A stretch of 64,000 bases of DNA from Latrodectus hesperus (taxonomy: Eukaryota; Arthropoda; Arachnida; Araneae; Theridiidae), in assembly GCA_037975125.1 (NCBI GenBank), contig CM075857.1, positions 27,398,582 through 27,462,581 of the forward strand, given 5' to 3'. Shown in pieces: positions 12,012 through 21,455 of this stretch. Below the pieces are notes generated by a model, which was not told where the DNA came from, made no database searches, and saw only the letters and a list, made by a program, of their open reading frames with translations. The number at the start of each line of letters is the position of its first letter. Positions within the stretch are counted from its first letter, which is position 1. The translations under genes were made by a program, and so were the position numbers.

Positions 12012-12290
12012 CATCCACTCTGTCTAGTGGTCAGCATGTCTGATTGCAGATAGGGAGATCCTGGGTTCAAATCCCCGTTCGAGCTTGGACATACTTTCGC
12101 TCTTGTCTTTATCCTTTCCAGTTATGAATGGGTTGTGAATAGTTGATTACCCTATAAACGAGTACCTATGGCATGTGTGTACTGAGGAAGTCGGAATCTA
12201 CACAAATTACGGTTCAGTTGGAAAAGTGGAGCGGCGCACTCCATTTTGCCCGCCTAGCTGGCATAAGACAGCAACATTATTCTAAATAAG
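12012..12290 (+). mobile_element. tRNA-headed SINE, family B copy
   Basis: The head has TCTAGTGGTCAGCATG (A box) and GGGTTCAAATCCC (B box). The body aligns with the element at 61425-61640 through TACTTTC, ACCCTATAAA, TATGGCATGTGTGTA, GGAAGTCGGA and GGTTCAGTTGGAAAAGT. Two collinear copies 49 kb apart confirm a real family. Confidence 0.85.
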
Positions 12291-12429
12291 AAATGTAGGT
12301 TGTGAACTATAGAATTTGCAATAAGTCTTGTTTTCACTTCTGCAGACTTAATAATATAAAATTATGCTAGTATAACTGATTACTTCCAATCAAAATCATG
12401 GATGGCAAAATGTAGAATTCGTAGGAAAA

Positions 12430-12600
12430 GTTTAGTTTCCCTTCTCCAGGGTTAATGGTTGGTTGGTGTCGTGTCCATGGGGACACCAACCAACCCATGT
12501 ACACGATACCAACCAACCAACCATTAGATCACCATGAGTGGTCATCTAACGGTTGGTGATGATCATGAGTGTGCCAACCATTGTCATGGTCATAGATGAC
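12430..12600 (-). repeat. Inverted arrangement of ACCAACCAACC tail units
   Basis: The text contains facing copies of a segment like AATGGTTGGTTGGTGTCGTG and its reverse complement, with further TGGTCATCTAAC and CCATGAGTGTG echoes. It lies directly beyond the LINE remnant on the minus strand and looks like rearranged or duplicated 3' tail DNA. It could fold into a hairpin. Confidence 0.6.
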
Positions 12601-12852
12601 CATGAGTGTGTAGGACACAGCTGGCTATCTCCTTGAAGTTATCGGAGTAAAGACTCTTTTCTATGTCCATCAGGGGGGATTCCCCGAGCTGAGCCAGAGA
12701 TCTTAAAATGGCAGGGTAGTCAAATAATTTGTCATGATGTTAGTGGCATAGTATCGGAATTGATGCAGAGACGGTGGGTTCTGTTGCCATCTCTCTGAAT
12801 CTTCATACCTCGATAGTGACCAGTTTTAAGACGAGTGATAGTCTTAATGAGG
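12600..12852 (-). pseudogene. LINE ORF2 C-terminal remnant
   Basis: On the minus strand the translation contains TITRLKTGHYRGMKI followed by DGNRTHRLC. This is the conserved C-terminal region after RNase H in jockey/CR1-like LINEs. After it, stops interrupt the region where a CxxC...H...C motif is expected. It reads toward lower coordinates into the ACCAACC-type tail. The RNase H domain itself is absent. Confidence 0.75.
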
Positions 12853-13087
12853 TCTCTATTTGTTTTTATTTCACAAATCTGTGAGTCTTTTTTTTTAATG
12901 GTGTTTTCTCTTAGACGCCGCTATCTTGCAATCGCATTCACATCGTCCAGATTTAATGCTATCACGATATATATTGATATTGCCAATAGCATGCAATCAA
13001 AAATGCAGATTTCTGAATATCGAATACAAAGTAAAATTTTGTAATCCCTTTTTAATATTACGACATCCTATAATTATTACCTATTGT

Positions 13088-13907
13088 CCTGGAACCAGGG
13101 GGTATGCGTACCCCTCTGGATCTTGAGCTAGCCACCAGGCGCGTCGGCAGGTGGTGGATCGCCGAACGTCCTGTAGGAATGACAGGATAGCCTTGAATAA
13201 AGAATAAGAGGCCACGAACCAGCTCCCGTAAACCCTGGTGTTATGCGATCCGTGCCTAGGGCTAATTGGCACCGCGGTATTGGTGTCTTAACGGAGCCTC
13301 TAGTTGCCTGGCAAACTTCTAGAGTAATTTGCCTTGCCCAGTATCTCAGGCAATGCTGGGTGGACTTATATTACCTGAGCTTATTAATTGTTATCTTGTG
13401 GCTGAAAAGACACAAGAAATAACAAATCTTTCTGCATTTGCCGGTGATGCCTCTGAAGTAGACCTTGCTGAAAAAGACAAGGGAACTCAGAGGCAATCTT
13501 GTAAAGGGGCAGTAATGAATCTTTTACTTGAGGTAGAAATGACCTCCAAACCATCTTCTGGTGAAAGCCAGGAAGCTATCCCTAGCATGACTGACTTTCT
13601 GACCAGATGGGACTGTTTCAGCAAGACCCTATCTGCTGGAAATGTCAAACGCAAGAGGAAACGGCAGAGCATATCATTTATGAATGCGAGGCTCTTGCCC
13701 TCCCTAGATTAACTTCTTTAGGCATCATCCATACTAGAGAGTTACACCTAGGCTCCATTAAAGAGTTATCAGATTTTATTAATAAAGTGGGTGACCCGAG
13801 CAACTGGAACTAGGAAACATTGGGTTTGGAGTTAATGGTACAAAATGCTGATAAAAGCAGAGGTGCCGAATGACATACAAACCCAACCTTAAGAAGAAGA
13901 GAAGAAG
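13088..13907 (+). mobile_element. Internally deleted LINE with both ends and TSD
   Basis: The 12-bp repeat ATTACCTATTGT at 13076-13087 and 13908-13919 brackets the element. The last 300 bp match the LINE at 37198-37970, including the CX2CX8HX4C segment, 3' UTR and (GAA)n tail. The first roughly 520 bp are GC-richer, absent from the truncated copy, and look like a LINE 5' UTR running into the start of a first open frame. The join lies near 13606. The whole body of ORF2 is missing, so the copy is non-autonomous. Confidence 0.8.
13607..13813 (+). pseudogene. LINE ORF2 C-terminal fragment
   Basis: An intact 68-codon frame is almost identical to the end of the LINE ORF at 37198-37875. It keeps the CX2CX8HX4C motif that follows RNase H and the same stop position, then the same 3' UTR. 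The upstream sequence enters in a different frame, so it could not be made as part of the native protein. Confidence 0.85.
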
Positions 13908-14289
13908 ATTACCTATTGTTCTCAATCAGAAATTTAAGTTGCAAAGTATTGAATTCTCGGTTAAAGTCTTGCTTGGCTCATTCGATTTATTGCTATTATA
14001 TCATATTCCTACTACCGATTGCTCCAAATCGAAAAAAAAATTATAGCTTGAAATAATAGTGAATTCTCAGTAAATGTCTTGTCTTCCTTCCTTCCCAGAT
14101 TGAATACTACTGGTGCTACCGTTTGTTCCAAATCAAAAATGTAGGTTACAAACTATCGAATTCTCAGTAAATTCCTCGTTTATTTTCCTTCAAATTTCAC
14201 CTTATGAAATTCAAAAACTATTCCTGAGGCTTTTTAGAAAAATAACAAAAAATAAAGTATGTCAAGGAAAGGAGAAAGTTACTTTTCAC

Positions 14290-14565
14290 CTGAGAGCGCA
14301 CCAATTTACCACTTGTTTTTTTTTTGGTCGTTGTTTTCTTTCATGGGAAGGCCGAGATGAGTGGGGTCGGGCCTATCTTCTTTTAATCGTCCGCTCACTT
14401 AAACCTCATTACCTGCCAGAGACGGAGGACGGAGTCTGGGAAGGATAAATCACCTGTCTAGGCAGGCACTCAACAGGTGGGGAGTCGCTGAAAGCACGTT
14501 CGACCATCTTTTCTCCATCCCCTCCTCGAACTTCCGCTCACTATTCGTTTCTAACTTGGGCAATT
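14290..14565. other. GC-richer island, unknown
   Basis: The segment stands out from the AT-rich background and has no tRNA boxes or recognised protein. A plus-strand frame of 111 codons (14113-14448) overlaps it but resembles nothing I know. Possible explanations are an old transposon or a cis-regulatory element. Confidence 0.35.
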
Positions 14566-14699
14566 TTTAAACCGTCACATGCAGAACTGCTTCAAAGTAA
14601 AATACTTGTTGTTTTGAAACCTGTGGTCACTGTCAACTATTTTACTTATTGTGGGATTGATTCCATTAACTCGGATTTTTTTATAGATATCAATTCATA

Positions 14700-15005
14700 A
14701 ATTACTGTTATATTATAATTTCCTTAATTATAATAATATTTTTAACACACACATAGCTTCTTTAATTGACTGATGTCTACTAATTTGTTGGTTGTACTAA
14801 CTTGAATATTTAGAATTCCAAAAGTATGTAAATAATGTTATAATAACTTGTTTAATTATAATAATATTTTAAGCAGTTTTTGATTTTACCATTATATTTA
14901 TTTTCAATTAATTGATGACTGATTCTATCAACTAATTTGTTGATTATTTAATTATAGTAGCAGGGGCCTTTAGATGTCAAAAATATAAATAACATAATGT
15001 ATTAA
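14700..15005 (+). repeat. Diverged tandem duplication, about 150 bp
   Basis: Two successive segments share TTAATTATAATAATATTTT, a following AATTGA..GA....CTAATTTGTTG block and an ATGTAAATAA-type end. Several indels separate them. Confidence 0.6.
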
Positions 15006-15544
15006 TTTAAGAATACTGAAATGTTACTGTTATTTCAAAAAAGGTCCTATTTTTCCTTTAAAGTGTACATTTAACTAGATAATTTTATCTAGTAACTAAT
15101 TAGACAATTTGCAGATTACCTACATAGTTAGCAAATTATCTAGTAGCTAGCTTGATAATTTTCAAATTACCTACATCATATGAGAGTTGAAACAACTATT
15201 GAAAATCTAATTAATCTGCATTATCTAAATAATCTGCAAAATAACTAGTTTCCACACATTAATACGTCCACAAATAAAAACTGATGATTATTCAGTGTTT
15301 AACACAATGGGCTTTTCGAAGCGAGCATATGCCTAATTATTTGATATGTTTTCCTAATCAATTAAATTTCATTAGAAAATATAAATTAAATTTTCTTCAT
15401 CTACACTTCTTTCTGCAGATTTTTTTAAAAACAAAATACATATATTTAATTTATATTTCTTTCAAGGTTTTCTCTAATACTTATCAATTACTTCATTAAA
15501 AAACAATTATATCTGAGGGTTAAATTTCTTTATTAGAGTGATTT

Positions 15545-15690
15545 TTGATTCCAAGGTTTTATTTGCAAACAATACTAATAATAATTCAAAGAATTCCTTG
15601 TTTTTTAAAGTTTTTTAATTTGATTCCAAGGTTTTATTTACAAATAATACTAACAATAATCTATGGAATTTTCTTGTTTTTTTGTCGAAA
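15545..15690 (+). repeat. Tandem duplication, about 78 bp
   Basis: GATTCCAAGGTTTTATTT is followed by CAAA(C/T)AATACTAA(T/C)AATAAT in both copies, at about 15550 and 15622. Confidence 0.8.
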
Positions 15691-15699
15691 AAAGAGTCT

Positions 15700-16046
15700 T
15701 GAATAATCGCAGCTTTTAGAAAGATACATTTTAACTATGCAGACATTTTTCTTTGAAAAAAAGATAAATTCTCTGATTTATTACAAATACATTTCAGAGG
15801 GAAGGGATAATTTCGCTTAGAGCTCTAATTCTTCAAATAATGGATGCTTTGTAACTTATATTTTAAATTCAAAGATGAAATATTGTCTTCAAACTGAAAT
15901 AGTTTTCCTATATTTTTATACCCTTTTCAGAAATATATAAAAATACTAAAACAAATTATCTCTTGCATAGTTTTATTATATGCAAGATTTCTGTCAACGA
16001 AAACACTTTTTAAATTCGTCTATATTGGTTCAATTTATAATTTTAT
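15700..16046. other. AT-rich sequence, nothing recognised
   Basis: No gene-like signal. Confidence 0.5.
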
Positions 16047-16362
16047 GTTGTTGTTACTTATGACACTTGGACAAGACAAGCCATTGTCATTGCCATTGGC
16101 TAGCCGGATGTGAGTTAGTATGACGCGTCTTTCGTTTTAACCAGGGCACGACGAAGGTGAAAGTACGACTTTGCTCCAAGCATTCCTCCAATAGATGGCA
16201 CCACCAGAGGATCCACTCCCTCAATTTTGACATTGATCTGGAGGGGAGGAAATTTTTTCAGACCATTACACCCATGTTAATTGCTCAACGACCTACCACA
16301 TGATTTTCGATTCCACAGATTTAACGAGCACGTATTTCCAATAATGTCTAGGCTATTACGGG
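16047..16362 (-). mobile_element. SINE family A, minus strand, head missing
   Basis: The 3' tail (TGTTGTTGTTACTTA on the plus strand) is at the left. Next come the body phrases AAGGTGAAAGTACGACTTTG and ATAGATGGCACCACCAGAG, shared with copies at 17425, 25224 and 27189. The tRNA-like head is absent, and a compound microsatellite begins where it would be. Confidence 0.88.
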
Positions 16363-16370
16363 CAGCGTAT

Positions 16371-16396
16371 ATCTATCTGTCTGTCTGTCTATATAC

Positions 16397-16471
<75 letters not shown>

Positions 16472-16475
16472 ATAA
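16371..16475. repeat. Compound microsatellite (TCTG)n (ATAC)n (TA)n
   Basis: Short TCTG and ACAT runs pass into TA repeats. The tract abuts the truncated SINE. Confidence 0.95.
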
Positions 16476-17410
16476 ATCTTGAATTTATAGTCTTTAGATT
16501 TATGATTCCTCTCTCTCAACAAATTATCTTTATTTAATATATTTACCATTTATTTATTAAAAGAAATTTCAAGCTTAGTGATACAAGTGTGTTTGCAATA
16601 TAGATCTCGAGATATTATTCCCAAGATTTATACAATCTTTCATTTCATTGGGTAGAGGAAATGGAAAATAATGAACTTCATCGTCTTTGACAGTACTTCA
16701 TTGTGCAGATGAAGTACTAACAAATATCTACTTCAGATCAATTCACTGCCTTCATCAATCATGAGGTATGGTAATGTTTAAAACATTTTGAGGCATCTAT
16801 GAAACACTATTTTTAATAATGAAACAAAAGAGTTTCTATAAAATGGTATTTTTACCTAGTCTTTCTTTGTGACGTGAAGTGTTAATGTAAAAGCGTCTAC
16901 TTCAACGGATTGGTTTTTGAAATTCTCTAGAGATTATCACTAATTTCTTATTTTCAAATCGTAAATTTTCATTCCCACATATTTTTTTCATTCATATATC
17001 GGAATTTTTTTTACAACCTTTTGACATATATAGTTAATAAATGGGTATCTAAATTTTCTTTAAAGTTTGAACGTAAAATCGTCCTTTTTAAGTAGAAGCA
17101 TGTTTAAAAATCTTCTTGAACTTCTCTGATTCTTTGCTTTACATAACTATATTTTTTATTAGTCAAGGAAAGTTAGAATTAATGTACTCAAATATAGATG
17201 GTGCAATTATAAGCTTTGATGTCTTATTTAGTCTTCAGATCATTTCTACTTCTGTAATGAACCACACATAAAATAACAGAGTTGTGAGACATTACAATGA
17301 ATTTAAATGAGTTGCTTTCATTAAAAACAATTTATTTTTCACTCAAAATTCAGACCATCAAGTAAAATTTATAATTATGACTTTTATTTCTAGAAAATCG
17401 ATTACACCAA
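16476..17410. other. AT-rich sequence, nothing recognised
   Basis: No gene-like signal. Confidence 0.5.
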
Positions 17411-17424
17411 ACTGGCAACTGACG

Positions 17425-17778
17425 GGCTGCGGTAGCTCAGTGATTAAAGCATCGGCCTTCCGTCTGGGAGAGCTGGGTTCGATTCTCAATGCCGTTAAAG
17501 ATCTACCGAGTATATGTGATATACGTGCTCATTAAATCTCTGGAATCGAAAGTTCAGCTATCGGTTGTTGAGCAGTTGTCATGGAGAAAATTACTCTCCC
17601 TCCAGATCAAAGTCAAAATCGAAGGAATGGATTCTCTGGTGGCGCCATCTATTCGAGTAGTCTTAGAGTAAAGCCATACTTTCACCTTCGTGGTACTCTG
17701 ATTAAGCGAAAGATTCACCCTTCTGACTTAATTTCGCATAGCCGTCGGCTAGGTTGTCCAAGTGCCATAAATAACAAC
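17425..17778 (+). mobile_element. SINE family A, full-length with tRNA-like head
   Basis: The head reads GCGGTAGCTCAGTGATTAAAG (A box region) and GGGTTCGATTC (B box). The body has TGGTGGCGCCATCTATTCGA, CTTTCACCTTCGTGG and a (AAC)n-type tail. The near-repeats AACTGGCAACTG (17411-17422) and AACTGACAACTG (17779-17790) fit a target-site duplication with one mismatch. It is the reference copy for this family in the window. Confidence 0.9.
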
Positions 17779-17790
17779 AACTGACAACTG

Positions 17791-20395
17791 TTTGGCTGTT
17801 TGACAACAACAACTGACAACAATTTGTTCCCAACAACTATTGAAATCTGAGAGGCTGACTTTCCACTGATTGCAACTTGAAAATTTTCAAAGCTTCTATT
17901 AAATAATTCACTATTTTATTATTTTCCTTTAAATGTTTTCTTAAAATTATTTTTTCATGTTGGAGAAAAGTAAAGAAAGAAAAAAATAACATTCACATTG
18001 AAAGTGAATGTTACTTCCAATGATGTCACTGCCAATCGCCTTCTCCACTTGAAAATGGTTGAGTACACATACTTACAAATACAGAAATGTAAAATTAGTT
18101 TGCAAGAAAGGGATAAAGGGTTAAAGTCGAGGACTGGAAATTGGCGATCTTTTCAAATATTTGATTAACTGAAGTTCTTAACCAAATAGAAAGCTTGTTG
18201 TAATCTTTCGTCGTGGGTTTTTCAAGTGCAATATCTCTTCACTCACTCTTCATATAAGTTTATTTGTTCCATAGAGAAAATTCAAGGGCTAATTTGGAAA
18301 AAATCCTAAAATAAATATCAAGGTCTTTTTTTTTAACCAAAGATTTTATTTGCTTAAAATGGGCTCGGCAACTTGTGAAATACGTAATTATTGAATAAGA
18401 GATAAATCCTTTCTTGCCTTGTTTAAAACACTTGAGAAGTTCCTACCGGTGACAAAAACTGCCAATGGTTTAAGTAATTCACTTGTCTCACAGTAGCAAT
18501 TATTTTTAGAATGGAATTGTAAATATTTTGAAGTTATTAAAGATTAGACAAAAATCAGCTGATTGCAGTACAACGAATCATCAGTTTCATAGTACAAACA
18601 TTCGATTGTGTTTATTCAAAAACGTAGAAGGTATAATTCAAAATAATAGCTTTAGTTGCGTTCGAAATTTAAATATTGGTGTGTTCGGAAACTTGTCTGC
18701 AAAAGGATTATTTAATGTCATCAATCAGTTAAACATTGCCTTCTAGCCTACTCAGTAATTCATCGATTAGTTTTAATATGTAAAATGTACAGAACACTGA
18801 ATGTCACAGAAACAAAAAACAAAAAAAATGGTTTTGGTAAGCTTGTCGAGGGATTAAGAAATATATTTATTAATGAATGACATTTCATAATGTCATATTG
18901 CATCAATCTAAATTTTTATCAATTTAAGCACATAAATTAATATCTATAGCTCTAGAAAATAAATGGAAACTAGATTTGTTTGCATAAAGATTAATGTTAT
19001 TGAGAGAGTTGTAGACTTTTCAGTAAAATAATATCTTGAAATTATTCAGATTTCAGAATATTTCTTATTTCAGAATTAAAATGATCTAAGTTGGCATCAT
19101 TATTAAAAGTGACATGGTAACAATGGCTTTACATTTTCGAGTTATTATACATTCTTTCAAATCAGTACACCTTAAGTGAATATAAGAGTCAATTTGTGGT
19201 GGTTACAACGGAATTCTCTCTTACTCAATAAATGTTTTTCATTTCAAAGAAAGCACGTACTTTTAACTTCCAAGAAATTTAAAGAAACATCCTTCTTGGA
19301 TTAAGACGTTTCTACTTAAAGAACAATTCTTTTTCTTACCAACTATAATCATTAACAATATTCTACATGACTGCAGCATCAATTTTCCGTTACAAGCAAT
19401 TGATCATAAAGTCATTATATGTAAGCAGTACACGGGTTTTAAAACATCCTCAATTTCGAAATTACAGTCACTCGAAACTAAACCCAGTATGGATTTCAAC
19501 ATCTTTATTTCTCAAAGTATCATGGGAAAAGAATCACTTCGCCATTTATTTTATAGTAAGACATCAACTGTTCTTGATAGAATGTTTCTTTATTAAGTAA
19601 AACGGTCAATTAAAGACCGAAATGGCAGCAGTGTGGTTCGATAGGATGATCACAGCCACGATTCACCAATTAGGAGATTGAATGATTTTATAATTATGAA
19701 GCACGTTTATCCATTGAGTGACCTTTCTTGCCTCCTTTTCACACTGAATCTTTCACCTTTCACATTTATATCTTTCGAATCGAAGTGGATTTTTAACCTT
19801 TGCAACCGAAAGCTGCTATTTTTGTTCTTTTTTTGTACAGTCATCAAGGAAAAAAACGTTTCGAGTTGTACTTACTTAGTTTAAGTTATGTTTTATTTCT
19901 AATATAATTGGGATGTAGTTTATCTTTATTTTTACATTTTCACGTTGGCATCAGAAGCGAAGTTTGACTTTTATGAAAGGACTATTTCGTAAGAAATAAT
20001 GTTTACTTTGATAAATAAAGGACTTACAAAAAATAATAATGGGAATTAAAACTCTTTTCGATTGCTGTTATCAAAGTTTTTCCGAAGTAAATTTCCTACA
20101 ATTAAAAACATCTGATGTATCGGGATTGTCAAAAGGCAGGATAGTTGAAATTTCGACGAAAAGAGAGCACGTTTTTAGGTTACATTAGAACTCACTTAAA
20201 TTACAGTTAAATATCAACATCTACATGGAATATAATCTTGAGGAAACAATAACTGTTGGGTCATAATAAAATTGTAAGTACTAAATCAAATATTAACCGT
20301 GTTTTTTATATTTTTATAGGGTCACCGTCTTTGCATAAGTTTACAAAGAGTATGTTATAAGTCAAATGACTACCAAAGATGGAATTGTGGCGAAA
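17791..20395. other. AT-rich sequence, no gene recognised
   Basis: About 2.6 kb with only chance-type frames of up to 77 codons. A facing ACATTCACATTGAAAGTGAATGT segment near 17990-18012 forms a small palindrome. No exon or RNA gene is supported. Confidence 0.5.
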
Positions 20396-20876
20396 TATTA
20401 GGTTGGAGAAAAAGAAATCCATTATTTTTGCATAAACTTCAAGACTATTTAACATGCTTCGCGGATTCATTTCGTAAAATTGGTTTAAAAAACTGTTTAT
20501 GTCCAATGCTTAGCTCCTTTGTGATACTATTACTGATAACATGTCGGTCAACTTTGATCCCTTCTGTGATTTTAACAACATTTTCGAGAACGTGTCTACT
20601 AGTGCATTTGGTTGTTACAGTATTGCGGCGGTATATATCATCTATATTCTGAGTTCCCTGGCATTCACATTTTTACCTTTATTAAAAGGAAATCTTTAAA
20701 ATGTAACGAAGTTTTTCTTTGTTGACTTCCATTTTCAATACCCTGTAACTCACAGTTGAGTCTACCAAGCCCTTTACCTTATGTTAAGAAATAAATGACA
20801 GTACCCGCTTCTAAAATAATTTCACGTTTTCTTCGATTAATTGAATGTAAATTAGTTATTTTAAACGAATTATATT
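20396..20876 (-). mobile_element. Internally deleted mariner element, copy 1
   Basis: The left end TTAGGTTGGAGAAAAAGAAA is a mariner-type terminus. On the minus strand a helix-turn-helix remnant typical of mariner transposases can be read (ENVVKITEGIKVDRHV). It runs almost directly into the 3' terminal region, so the catalytic domain is gone. The right end is poorly preserved and meets copy 2. Confidence 0.75.
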
Positions 20877-21455
20877 AGGTTGGGGGAAAAATCCATAATT
20901 TTTATGTGAACTTCGAGACTGTATAACTTGCTTCACAGATTCGCTTTATGCAAAATGTTTTAAGGTTGGTCTTTAGCTTATGGGCGATGCTACGGTTGTC
21001 AGCATTCTGGCCATCCTCAATCAATTCTGTGATTTTATCGACATTTTCGGTGACGGTGCTCTTGTGTGATGTGCAATTTTAACATAAAAAAAAACTCGAA
21101 TGGAATAAACGTAATCAAAGTTGCACCTAATTGGTTGATACAGTTGCGAAACCATAAACACCATACGCAATTTCAGTTGTCTAACATGTATTTTTGCCCT
21201 TATAAAAGATAAAAATAAACTATGGTACCGAATTTTCTCTTTGCTGGTTTTCACTTTTAACATTCTGTAACTCTCACATTCCCACATATACAAAATAAAT
21301 AAATAAATAAATAAAAATAAAAAATTAGTTCGAAGTACTAATTTTCCAATGAGCATAAATCTGAAATTTTTTGATCAATACTTTATGAGTTATCAATCAT
21401 TACAGCCATCCATTGAAAAATAAGGGATTTCTTTTTCTCCAAACTAATATTTAAT
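20877..21455 (-). mobile_element. Internally deleted mariner element, copy 2
   Basis: The left terminus TTAGGTTGGGGGAAAAATCC and the right terminus, whose reverse complement is TTAGTTTGGAGAAAAAGAAA, bracket about 575 bp flanked by TA. The minus strand encodes a remnant TVTENVDKITELIEDGQNAD, matching the DNA-binding N-terminal region of mariner transposases. As in copy 1 it is joined to the 3' end region with the catalytic domain missing. It is non-autonomous. Confidence 0.82.

Larger units (their letters stand above)
12940..14200 (+). repeat. Degenerate roughly 115-bp tandem repeat split by a LINE
   Basis: Phrases of the form CCAAATCAAAAATGTAGGTT, then AAACTATCGAATTCTCAGTAAA, recur at about 12985-13040, 13915-13975, 14020-14080 and 14125-14180. 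The unit containing 13076 is interrupted by the LINE insertion at 13088-13907. The copies are strongly diverged, so this is an old array. Confidence 0.6.

Noticed and set aside
17425..17500. Functional tRNA gene
   Set aside because: The tRNA-like head is followed by the family A SINE body and tail, and other copies of the family have the same organisation.
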